From NCBI GenBank assembly GCA_030602145.1, contig JAUWAH010000063.1:1-8983 (forward strand): a stretch of 8,983 nt of DNA, read 5' to 3'. The stretch comes from Desulfobulbus sp. GTDB lineage: Bacteria > Desulfobacterota > Desulfobulbia > Desulfobulbales > Desulfobulbaceae. The position numbers were made by a program, and so were the translations under genes. Every line of letters begins with the position of its first letter. Positions within the stretch are counted from its first letter, which is position 1. Of this stretch, positions 1 through 5,748 are shown piece after piece. The notes below the pieces were generated by a model that ran no database searches, was not told the DNA's origin, and saw only the letters and a program-made list of their open reading frames with translations.

Positions 1-2183
1 AGGATCTCTACCAGGTGGGCATGGTGTCGATGATCATGCGCACCCTCAAACTGCCCGACGGTCGGCTCAAGGTGCTGGTTCAGGCCCTGTCCAAGGCGAG
101 AATCCGCTCTTTCCTCCAGAGAAAGCCCTTTTACCGGGTGGAGATCGACCTGATCGAGGAGCCGGAGACGCCGGAAATCACCGTCGAGACCGAAGCCCTG
201 ATGCGGACGGTACGCGAGCAGACCGAAAAGATCATGTCCCTGCGCGGCCTGCTGTCCTCCGATCTGATGATGATCATCAACAACATCGAGGAGCCCGGGC
301 GCCTGGCCGATCTGGTGGGGTCAAATCTCCGCTTGAAGATATCGGAATCGCAGAAGATTCTTGAAACCGTCGATCCGGCCGAACGGCTGCGGCTGGTGGC
401 CGATCTGCTCCACAAGGAGTTGGAGGTTTCCACGGTTCAGGCCAAGATTCAGTCCGACGCCAAGGAGGAGATGTCCCGCAGCCAACGGGAGTACTTCCTC
501 CGTGAACAGATTCAGGCCCTGAAGCGGGAACTGGGGGACGAGGATGGCTACTCCCAGGAGATCGATGAGTTGCGCAAGCAACTGCGCAAAAAGAAAATGC
601 CCAAGTACGCCAAGAAAGAGGCCCGAAAACAGTTGCGGCGGCTGGAAATGATGCATCCCGACGCCTCCGAGGCCACCATTGTTCGCACCTACCTCGATTG
701 GTTTCTCGACCTCCCCTGGCGGCAGTCGTCCACCGATATGCTCGATCTCAAGGTGGCGGCGACGGTGCTCGACGAGGATCATTACGGCCTGGACCGGATT
801 AAGGAGCGTATCCTCGAATATCTGGCGGTGCGCAAGCTCAATGCCGATACCAAGGGGCCGATCATCTGTTTCGTCGGTCCGCCGGGCGTGGGCAAGACAT
901 CGCTGGGCCAGGCCATTGCCAAGGCCATGGGCCGCAAATTCTATCGGCTGTCGCTCGGCGGCATGCGTGACGAGGCCGAAATCCGCGGCCATCGGCGCAC
1001 CTATATCGGCGCCCTGCCCGGTCGTATCCTGCAGGGGCTGAAGAACGTCGGCACCAACAATCCGGTCTTCATGATGGACGAGATCGACAAGATCGGCGAC
1101 GACTACCGCGGGGATCCCTCTTCGGCCCTGCTGGAGGTGCTCGATCCGGAGCAGAACAACACCTTCTCCGATCACTATATGAACCTGCCCTTCGATCTCT
1201 CCAAGGTCATGTTCATCACCACCGCCAATCGCAGCGACACCATTCCGGGGCCGCTCCTGGACCGCATGGAGGTGATCCAACTCTCCGGCTATACCCTGGA
1301 AGAGAAGATGGTCATCGCCAACAAATATCTCTTGCCGCGGCAGATCAAGGAAAACGGGATCAAGACAAGCCAGATCAAGATCGACGATCCCACCCTGGAG
1401 TTGATCATCAGCAAATACACCCATGAGGCCGGGGTGCGTAACCTGGAGCGTGCCCTGGGCAAGGTCTGCAGAAAAATCGCCCGCAAGGTGGCCGAGGGAG
1501 GGAGGGGGCCCTATGTGATCTCCGACAAAACCGTGGAGAAATATCTCGGCCCGCCGAAGTTTCTGCCGGAAAGGGATCTGGACACCAGCGGCCAGCCCGG
1601 CCTGGTGATCGGCCTGGCGTGGACCGAGGTCGGCGGCGAACTGCTCCATATCGAGACTTCGGTCCTGCCGGGCAAGGGCAAATTGCTGCTCACCGGCCAG
1701 TTGGGGGAGGTGATGAAGGAGTCAGCCCAGGCGGCCCTCAGCTACTGCCGTAGCCGCAACACGGTGCTCGGCGTCGATCCCGAGTATTTCGACACGGTTG
1801 ACATCCACATCCATGTGCCGGCCTGCGCCATACCCAAGGATGGACCGTCGACGGGTATCACCATGACCACGGCGCTTTTTTCGGCAATCAGCGGTAAGGC
1901 TGTCAAGCGGGGTGTGGCTATGACCGGAGAGGTCACCCTGCGGGGCCGGGTACTGCCCATCGGCGGGCTGAAGGACAAGGCCCTGGCGGCCCTGCGTGCC
2001 GGTATCACCAAGGTGATCATTCCGGAGGAGAACCAGAAGGACCTGGTCGAGATCCCAGAGGAATTACGGAAAAAAATCACCTTCTTCCCGGTCAGTCACA
2101 TGGATGAGGTGGTCGAACTGACCCTGGGGAAAATCCCGCCCCGCTCCTCGCGTGGCAAACAAACAAACCAGGAAGCAAAGTGA
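1..2183 (+). CDS. lon: ATP-dependent Lon protease, 5'-truncated by the window edge
   Basis: Lon is a cytoplasmic AAA+ serine protease that unfolds and degrades damaged and regulatory proteins. The reading frame is open to the left edge (first full codon at base 3) and reads DLYQVGMVSMI before matching the Lon N domain (LKLPDGRLKVLVQ), so the GTG at 15 is internal and probably 60-90 N-terminal residues are missing. Visible order: substrate-binding N domain with a charged coiled-coil region (to about base 660), AAA+ module, then the protease domain. Walker A is GPPGVGKT (876-899) and Walker B is MMDEID (Asp at 1077, Glu at 1080). TTANR carries sensor 1, LLDR the arginine finger and GVRNLER sensor 2. 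The protease dyad is Ser in KDGPSTG (1848-1850) and the second Lys of GGLKDK (1977-1979), 43 residues apart as in E. coli S679/K722. All key residues are present, so it should be active. It ends in a short polar tail (RGKQTNQEAK). No promoter is visible because the start lies outside the window. Confidence 0.97.
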   Translation, partial: DLYQVGMVSMIMRTLKLPDGRLKVLVQALSKARIRSFLQRKPFYRVEIDLIEEPETPEITVETEALMRTVREQTEKIMSLRGLLSSDLMMIINNIEEPGRLADLVGSNLRLKISESQKILETVDPAERLRLVADLLHKELEVSTVQAKIQSDAKEEMSRSQREYFLREQIQALKRELGDEDGYSQEIDELRKQLRKKKMPKYAKKEARKQLRRLEMMHPDASEATIVRTYLDWFLDLPWRQSSTDMLDLKVAATVLDEDHYGLDRIKERILEYLAVRKLNADTKGPIICFVGPPGVGKTSLGQAIAKAMGRKFYRLSLGGMRDEAEIRGHRRTYIGALPGRILQGLKNVGTNNPVFMMDEIDKIGDDYRGDPSSALLEVLDPEQNNTFSDHYMNLPFDLSKVMFITTANRSDTIPGPLLDRMEVIQLSGYTLEEKMVIANKYLLPRQIKENGIKTSQIKIDDPTLELIISKYTHEAGVRNLERALGKVCRKIARKVAEGGRGPYVISDKTVEKYLGPPKFLPERDLDTSGQPGLVIGLAWTEVGGELLHIETSVLPGKGKLLLTGQLGEVMKESAQAALSYCRSRNTVLGVDPEYFDTVDIHIHVPACAIPKDGPSTGITMTTALFSAISGKAVKRGVAMTGEVTLRGRVLPIGGLKDKALAALRAGITKVIIPEENQKDLVEIPEELRKKITFFPVSHMDEVVELTLGKIPPRSSRGKQTNQEAK

Positions 2184-2194
2184 ATAAACGGGCA

Positions 2195-2229
2195 CGGTCG
2201 ACCGTGCGGCCAAAGCCGACGGCCGACCG
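2195..2229 (+). repeat. Long imperfect inverted repeat in the lon-mltG spacer
   Basis: The arms at 2195-2210 and 2215-2229 pair around a CAAA loop (2211-2214). The stem is cGGTCG-a-CCGT-g-CGGC against GCCG-ACGG-c-CGACCg, with one mismatch and one bulged G. Its left arm overlaps a perfect 16-bp palindrome, GCACGGTCGACCGTGC (2192-2207). No T run follows, so it is not a standard intrinsic terminator. It could stabilise or process the lon 3' end, partly attenuate read-through into mltG, or be a protein-binding palindrome. Confidence 0.5.
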
Positions 2230-2296
2230 CCCACCGCCCACCTGATTGCCCGCCCGGCATGTTTTTCCATCCTTCACCGCCGCCCCCGATCCAACC

Positions 2297-3280
2297 ATGC
2301 GCCGTTTCATTCTCTCTTTTCTGCTGCTGCTCCTGGTTGTCGCCGGCGCTTTCGGCGGTTGGTATCTCTCCTACCTGAACACTGTTTCGCCGGGAAGCGG
2401 CGAGGTTGTGGTCACCATCGCCAAGGGAACCGGCGTGCGTGGCATCGGGGCCCTACTGGCCGATCAGGGAGTGCTCAAAAACGACATCCGCTATCTTTGC
2501 CTGGTCGCACTTTCCGGCCAGCGAACCAAGCTCAAGGCCGGGGAGTACATCATTCCCTATGGACTGACGCCCCCCCAGGTCCTGGAATTGCTGGCTTCGG
2601 GCAGGACCCTGCGGCATCAGGTCACCATCCCCGAAGGATTGACCGCCGTCCAGATAGCAGCCCTCTTCGCCAAGGACGGCTGGGTGCAGCCGGAACGTTT
2701 TCTTGCCCTGGTCGAAGACGAAGCCTTGGCTCGCCGCCTGGGAGTCGAGGCGGACAGCCTGGAGGGCTACCTCTTTCCTGAAACCTATACCCTGGTCCGT
2801 TCCGAGGTCGACGAGACGGCGATCATCGGCATGATGGTCCAACGTTTCCAACAAGTCTGGCAGACGTTGCAAGTCCCCGGCCATCTCGACCTGAACCGCC
2901 ATCAACTGGTCACCCTGGCCTCGATAGTGGAAAAGGAAACCGGCGCTCCGGCCGAGAGATCGCTCATTGCCAGGGTGTTCTATAACCGGCTCGCCCGCAA
3001 GATGCGTCTGCAGTCCGATCCGACCGTCATCTACGGCATCCCCAACTTCAACGGCAACCTGACCAGGGCCGACCTTCGGAGGGAGACGCCCTACAATACC
3101 TATGTCATTGCCGGTCTACCGCCGGGTCCAATCTGTAATCCCGGCCGCGCCGCTCTGGAGGCGGTGCTGTATCCAGCCGATTCCGATGCCCTCTACTTCG
3201 TGTCCAGAAACGACGGGACCCACATTTTCTCCACCAATCTCGCCGATCATAACCGCGCCGTGCAGACCTATCAGCGGTGA
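2297..3280 (+). CDS. mltG: Endolytic murein transglycosylase MltG (YceG-like)
   Basis: MltG is an inner-membrane enzyme that cuts nascent glycan strands internally and is thought to set where synthesis ends. From the ATG at 2297 the product has 327 residues, close to E. coli MltG (340). An N-terminal anchor ([18 protein letters not shown], residues 2-19) is followed by a LysM-like segment (about 35-110) and the catalytic YceG domain. The family motif LASIVEKET places the catalytic Glu at residue 212 (equivalent to E218 in E. coli). Conserved [11 protein letters not shown] and the C-terminal [12 protein letters not shown] and [10 protein letters not shown] blocks follow. The frame stays open to a TTG at 2246, but that would put 17 non-hydrophobic residues before the anchor, so ATG 2297 is preferred. 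No Shine-Dalgarno sequence is seen before it, so translation may be weak or the start may differ. It lies 113 nt after lon and could be co-transcribed with it. Confidence 0.93.
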   Translation: MRRFILSFLLLLLVVAGAFGGWYLSYLNTVSPGSGEVVVTIAKGTGVRGIGALLADQGVLKNDIRYLCLVALSGQRTKLKAGEYIIPYGLTPPQVLELLASGRTLRHQVTIPEGLTAVQIAALFAKDGWVQPERFLALVEDEALARRLGVEADSLEGYLFPETYTLVRSEVDETAIIGMMVQRFQQVWQTLQVPGHLDLNRHQLVTLASIVEKETGAPAERSLIARVFYNRLARKMRLQSDPTVIYGIPNFNGNLTRADLRRETPYNTYVIAGLPPGPICNPGRAALEAVLYPADSDALYFVSRNDGTHIFSTNLADHNRAVQTYQR

Positions 3281-3283
3281 AGG

Positions 3284-3301
3284 GCCGATGGGTCCGTCGG
3301 C
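3284..3301 (+). other. Small hairpin just after the mltG stop
   Basis: GCCGATG (3284-3290) pairs with CGTCGGC (3295-3301), including one T-G wobble, around a GGTC loop, beginning three bases after the mltG stop codon. The bases that follow are A-rich rather than T-rich, so it does not meet the form of an intrinsic terminator. It may only protect the mltG mRNA 3' end. The T-rich tract further on (3346-3359) lies too far away to belong to it. Confidence 0.3.
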
Positions 3302-3342
3302 GATGAAAAATGGCCGACAGCCGGGGCCGGGCATCAATTTCC

Positions 3343-3370
3343 TTGTTTTTAATTTTTTTAGTGTTATGTT
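3343..3370 (+). promoter_or_regulatory. Probable promoter of the cold-shock gene (extended -10)
   Basis: A TTGTTT -35-like hexamer (3343-3348) and a TATGTT -10-like hexamer (3365-3370) are 16 nt apart. TGT directly before the -10 gives an extended -10 form (TGnTATGTT). The spacer is T-rich. Transcription would start near 3376-3378, which is where the first helix of the folded leader begins. This gives an untranslated leader of about 120 nt, in keeping with the long leaders of cspA-type genes. Confidence 0.5.
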
Positions 3371-3374
3371 CGCC

Positions 3375-3471
3375 GCTGGAGTAGAACATGCGCTATTTTG
3401 GCGGGTTAGATTTTATCTGCACCTGGGGGGAGCAGTACGGTCCGCCATATCGCATGGGAGAAACATTCAGC
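3375..3471 (+). promoter_or_regulatory. Folded 5' leader of the cold-shock gene
   Basis: Four nested helices can be read directly. GCTGGA (3375-3380) pairs with TTCAGC (3466-3471), with one wobble. CATGCG (3387-3392) pairs with CGCATG (3451-3456). TGGCGGG (3399-3405) pairs with TCCGCCA (3441-3447), with one wobble. CTGC (3417-3420) pairs with GCAG (3432-3435). Together they form a nearly closed rod ending just before the AGGAG ribosome-binding site (3481-3485). Long folded leaders are known for the cspA family, where temperature-dependent refolding controls translation; a similar role here is inferred. No sequence identity with the E. coli cspA leader is claimed. Confidence 0.5.
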
Positions 3472-3497
3472 CCCACAACAAGGAGAAAAAGGGAACA

Positions 3498-3698
3498 ATG
3501 TTGAAAGGAACAGTGAAGTGGTTTAACGAGTCAAAGGGTTTCGGTTTTATTGAACAAGAATCAGGCAAGGATGTTTTTGTCCACTACTCTGCGATCAGTG
3601 GATCGGGCTTCAAAACACTCAACGAAGGGGACAAGGTTCAGTTTGAAATCGTTGACGGGCCAAAGGGACCGGCTGCCGCCAACGTCAGCAAACAGTAA
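3498..3698 (+). CDS. Cold-shock domain protein (CspA family)
   Basis: A 66-residue single-domain cold-shock protein, the normal family length. It is a small five-stranded OB-fold that binds single-stranded RNA or DNA and acts as an RNA chaperone or transcription antiterminator. It opens [21 protein letters not shown]1 is KGFGFI (13-18) and RNP2 is VFVHY (26-30), with the aromatic residues W8, F15, F17, F27, H29 and Y30 on the binding face. RNP2 ends in Tyr where Phe is commoner. It closes with [21 protein letters not shown]. The ATG at 3498 is chosen because the family starts here and AGGAG lies at 3481-3485 with a purine-rich run after it; the frame is open further upstream but unrelated in content. 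It is monocistronic, with its own promoter, leader and terminator. Which csp paralogue it is, and whether cold induces it, cannot be told from sequence. Confidence 0.96.
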   Translation: MLKGTVKWFNESKGFGFIEQESGKDVFVHYSAISGSGFKTLNEGDKVQFEIVDGPKGPAAANVSKQ

Positions 3699-3715
3699 TC
3701 AAACTGACTTTCATG

Positions 3716-3744
3716 CCCGGCGGGACCACTCTGCCGGGTTTTTT
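3716..3744 (+). terminator. Intrinsic terminator of the cold-shock gene
   Basis: CCCGGC (3716-3721) pairs perfectly with GCCGGG (3733-3738) around an 11-nt loop and is followed by six T residues (3739-3744). It lies 17 nt after the stop codon. This is a standard Rho-independent terminator and closes the csp unit. Confidence 0.88.
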
Positions 3745-3769
3745 GTGCAAACCGTACGGGGTGTACATT
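3743..3769 (+). promoter_or_regulatory. Possible promoter of the small RNA
   Basis: TTGTGC (3743-3748) and TACATT (3764-3769) are 15 nt apart. The spacing is short and each element is a partial match, so the call is weak. Its support comes from position: the predicted start near 3775-3777 is exactly where the outer helix of the folded RNA begins. Confidence 0.3.
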
Positions 3770-3774
3770 TTTTT

Positions 3775-3929
3775 CGACGTTCATCCTTCCCTTGGGCGGG
3801 TCTCTCTCCTCGACGGACGCTTCCAGTCGTCCGAAACATGACAACCTCGTAACAACCCTTGGAAGCAGACCTGCCACATGCAAATACAGGGTGTTGCAAA
3901 GCGCGGAACGTCGTTCCCGTGGCTTTTTT
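3775..3929 (+). ncRNA. Candidate structured small RNA, 6S-like
   Basis: No credible protein gene lies in this gap, but the + strand folds into a rod. The outer helix CGACGTTC (3775-3782) pairs perfectly with GAACGTCG (3906-3913). CCCT (3789-3792) pairs with AGGG (3888-3891). GGCGGGTCT (3795-3803) pairs with AGACCTGCC (3867-3875), nine pairs with one G-U. GCTTCCA (3819-3825) pairs with TGGAAGC (3860-3866), in competition with a local hairpin CGGACG/CGTCCG (3814-3833). A strand of about 15 nt (CTCTCCTCGACGGAC, 3804-3818) is left open. The GCGGGU...CUCUCCUCGA strand, and its pairing with ACCUGC through the same G-U, resembles E. coli 6S RNA as I remember it (GCGGGC...CCCCUGAG with GCCUGC). 6S RNA binds RNA polymerase holoenzyme. 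The size, about 140-155 nt, is short for 6S, and the usual long terminal stem is not evident. A nadE leader is the main alternative. Confidence 0.42.
3900..3929 (+). terminator. Terminator-like hairpin before nadE
   Basis: GGAAC (3905-3909) pairs with GTTCC (3913-3917) around a GTC loop. The stem extends through C3904-G3919, G3903-T3920, C3902-G3921, G3901-C3923 and A3900-T3924, with single bulged bases at 3918 and 3922. Six T residues follow (3924-3929). It would end a small RNA started upstream. Its left arm is also the 3' partner of the long-range helix at 3775-3782, so the two folds exclude each other. Confidence 0.5.
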
Positions 3930-3944
3930 ACGAGAACGGCGAAC

Positions 3945-3969
3945 ATGACCCGTCACCATGCCGGGTCGT
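3945..3969 (+). promoter_or_regulatory. Hairpin in the nadE translation leader
   Basis: GACCCG (3947-3952) pairs perfectly with CGGGTC (3962-3967) around a 9-nt loop, and two further pairs (one wobble) extend it to 3945-3969. It ends 16 nt before the nadE ATG and just before the weak GGGGT that could serve as its ribosome-binding site. No T run follows. It may tune translation or only be the stable start of the mRNA. Confidence 0.35.
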
Positions 3970-3985
3970 TGCTGCGGGGTAATCG

Positions 3986-5614
3986 ATGGTGAAAATAGCT
4001 CTCGTTCAGACCAATCCTCTGATCGGTGCCTTCGAACGGAATCTGCGCCAGGTCAACGATTCGATCCGCAGGGCCGAACAGGCCGGCTGTGACTTGGTCA
4101 TCTTCCCCGAACTCACCCTGTGCGGTTATCCGCCCCAGGATTTACTGGAACGGCCGGCCTTTCTTGAGGCGCATGATCGCGCCCTCGCCGACCTCATCAA
4201 GGGGCTCGGTGACATCACCTGCATCATCGGCGCCCTGGAACGACGGCAAGGCCCGGGCAAACCCCTGTACAATGCCGCCTTTGTCCTGCAGCACAACACC
4301 ATTGCCTTTCGGGCCCGCAAACAACTCCTGCCAACCTACGACGTCTTCGACGAAACCCGCTATTTCGAACCGGGCACCGCATCGACAGTGTTCCCCTTCC
4401 AGGGACTGCGCTGCGGCCTGACCATCTGCGAGGACATCTGGTGGACAAGGGACTCGTATGCCGCCAATCCCCTTGCCGGGATGATGGCCGGCCCGAGCAG
4501 CCCCGACTGTCTGATCAACATCTCCGCCTCTCCCTATTATCATGGCAAGATCCAGGTCCGCCGGGAGGTCTTCGGCCACATCTGCCGGCAGAATAACCTG
4601 CCCCTGCTCTATGCCAACCAGGTCGGCGGCCAGGACGGGCTGATCTTCGACGGCCACTCCATGGTGCTGACTCCGGACGGGACCCTGTGTCGGACGGCTG
4701 CCGGCTTTGCCGAGGATATGCTCATTGTCGACAGCTTGGCGTGGGATCGAAGCGGCCCGGATACATTGTTGGACAGCGTAGCCCATGTGGAGGCGGCCCT
4801 GATCCTCGGGGTGCGTGACTACCTGCACAAGAGCGGTTTTCGCAAGGCGGTGCTCGGCCTGTCCGGTGGCATCGATTCGGCGGTGACCGCCGTGATCGGC
4901 TGTCGGGCCCTGGGGCCGGAGAACGTGCTCTGCGTGGCCATGCCCTCGCCTTACACGGAGCAGCGGTCGGTCGATGACGCCCGCCGATTGGCTGACAATC
5001 TCGGCTGCGATTTCGAGGTGATTTCCATCTCCGCAGCCATGGAAGTGTACCGGGCCACCCTGGCGCCGCTGTTCGCCGGTCTGGCCGAGGACACCACCGA
5101 ACAGAACATGCAGGCCCGAATCCGGGGCAACCTGCTCATGGCCCTGTCCAACAAGTTCAACCGGTTGCTGCTGTCCACCGGCAACAAGTCGGAGATGGCG
5201 GTGGGCTACTGTACCCTCTACGGTGACATGAGCGGCGGCCTAGCGGTCATTGCCGATGTGCCCAAGCACCTGGTCTATGCCCTGGCCCGATGGTTCAATC
5301 GGGAAGGGGAGATCATCCCTGAAGGGATCATCACCCGACCACCCACGGCGGAACTCAAGCCAGACCAGCTCGACCAGGACGATCTGCCCCCCTATGACCT
5401 CCTCGACGCCGTGCTCCATGCCTATCTGGAAGAACACAAGAGCGTCGATGAGATCGCCGAAGGTGGCATCGATGCCCGGATTGTTCGGGACATCGTCCGC
5501 CGGGTCAAGCTCAACGAATACAAGCGCAAGCAGGCACCGCTCGGCATCAAGGTGACCACCAAGGCCTTTGGTCCGGGACGGCGCTACCCGGTGGTCCAGG
5601 GGTTTGCGGAATGA
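3986..5614 (+). CDS. nadE: Glutamine-dependent NAD+ synthetase
   Basis: This cytoplasmic enzyme catalyses the last step of NAD+ synthesis: ATP-dependent amidation of deamido-NAD+, with ammonia taken from glutamine. The 542-residue length fits the two-domain bacterial form. The N-terminal amidase (nitrilase fold, about 1-255) has the full catalytic triad: Glu42 in FPELTLCGYPP, Lys112 in RKQLLPTYDVFDE and Cys148 in LTICEDIWW. The C-terminal synthetase has the ATP pyrophosphatase P-loop SGGIDS (293-298) and the conserved STGNKSEMAVGY and TLYGDMSGG blocks. It ends with LNEYKRKQAP and the GRRYP motif. The ATG at 3986 is kept because the family starts MVKIALVQTNP; the Shine-Dalgarno match is weak (GGGGT at 3976-3980). 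Upstream lie the candidate small RNA and a terminator-like hairpin, so expression could be attenuated. No clear terminator was found after the stop codon. Confidence 0.97.
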   Translation: MVKIALVQTNPLIGAFERNLRQVNDSIRRAEQAGCDLVIFPELTLCGYPPQDLLERPAFLEAHDRALADLIKGLGDITCIIGALERRQGPGKPLYNAAFVLQHNTIAFRARKQLLPTYDVFDETRYFEPGTASTVFPFQGLRCGLTICEDIWWTRDSYAANPLAGMMAGPSSPDCLINISASPYYHGKIQVRREVFGHICRQNNLPLLYANQVGGQDGLIFDGHSMVLTPDGTLCRTAAGFAEDMLIVDSLAWDRSGPDTLLDSVAHVEAALILGVRDYLHKSGFRKAVLGLSGGIDSAVTAVIGCRALGPENVLCVAMPSPYTEQRSVDDARRLADNLGCDFEVISISAAMEVYRATLAPLFAGLAEDTTEQNMQARIRGNLLMALSNKFNRLLLSTGNKSEMAVGYCTLYGDMSGGLAVIADVPKHLVYALARWFNREGEIIPEGIITRPPTAELKPDQLDQDDLPPYDLLDAVLHAYLEEHKSVDEIAEGGIDARIVRDIVRRVKLNEYKRKQAPLGIKVTTKAFGPGRRYPVVQGFAE

Positions 5615-5654
5615 CCATCCGTTCGCAAAACCCGGCTGGGATGTGAACGTTTCT

Positions 5655-5683
5655 TTGACGCCATTCTTTTTTTTCGGTATTCT
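5655..5683 (+). promoter_or_regulatory. Sigma70-type promoter of the cytochrome gene
   Basis: TTGACG (5655-5660, five of six consensus bases) and TATTCT (5678-5683, four of six) are separated by exactly 17 nt. The spacer contains a run of eight T residues (5667-5674). Transcription would start near 5690, about 59 nt before the ATG. It is the best-formed promoter in the window and suggests the cytochrome is expressed independently of nadE. Confidence 0.6.
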
Positions 5684-5748
5684 GGCCCGATCCGATCCCC
5701 CGCCGCTCAACCAACCTGTTTTTAAAATCAAGACGTTCAATAAGCGAC

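Noticed and set aside
321..1649. A 442-residue open frame on the - strand inside lon
   Set aside because: It lies wholly opposite the well-conserved lon frame and has low-complexity composition typical of the complement of GC-rich coding sequence. No family motif is visible.
3417..3435. Possible SRP (4.5S) RNA apical hairpin, suggested by GGGGGGAGCAG
   Set aside because: The symmetric internal loop and the GGAAGG...AGCAGCC signature are absent. The region is better explained as the csp leader.
3102..3497. N-terminal extension of the cold-shock protein frame upstream of 3498
   Set aside because: The extension overlaps mltG in another frame and then crosses the promoter and folded leader. The cold-shock domain begins exactly at the ATG at 3498, with a ribosome-binding site before it.
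3795..3875. Possible tRNA in the csp-nadE gap
   Set aside because: There is no cloverleaf, no T-arm GTTCGA-type motif and no CCA-proximal acceptor stem.
3888..3929. T-box-like sequence (AGGGTG followed by GCGCGGAAC and a terminator)
   Set aside because: The essential UGGN that pairs with the tRNA end is missing, no specifier stem was found, and nadE is not a usual T-box target.
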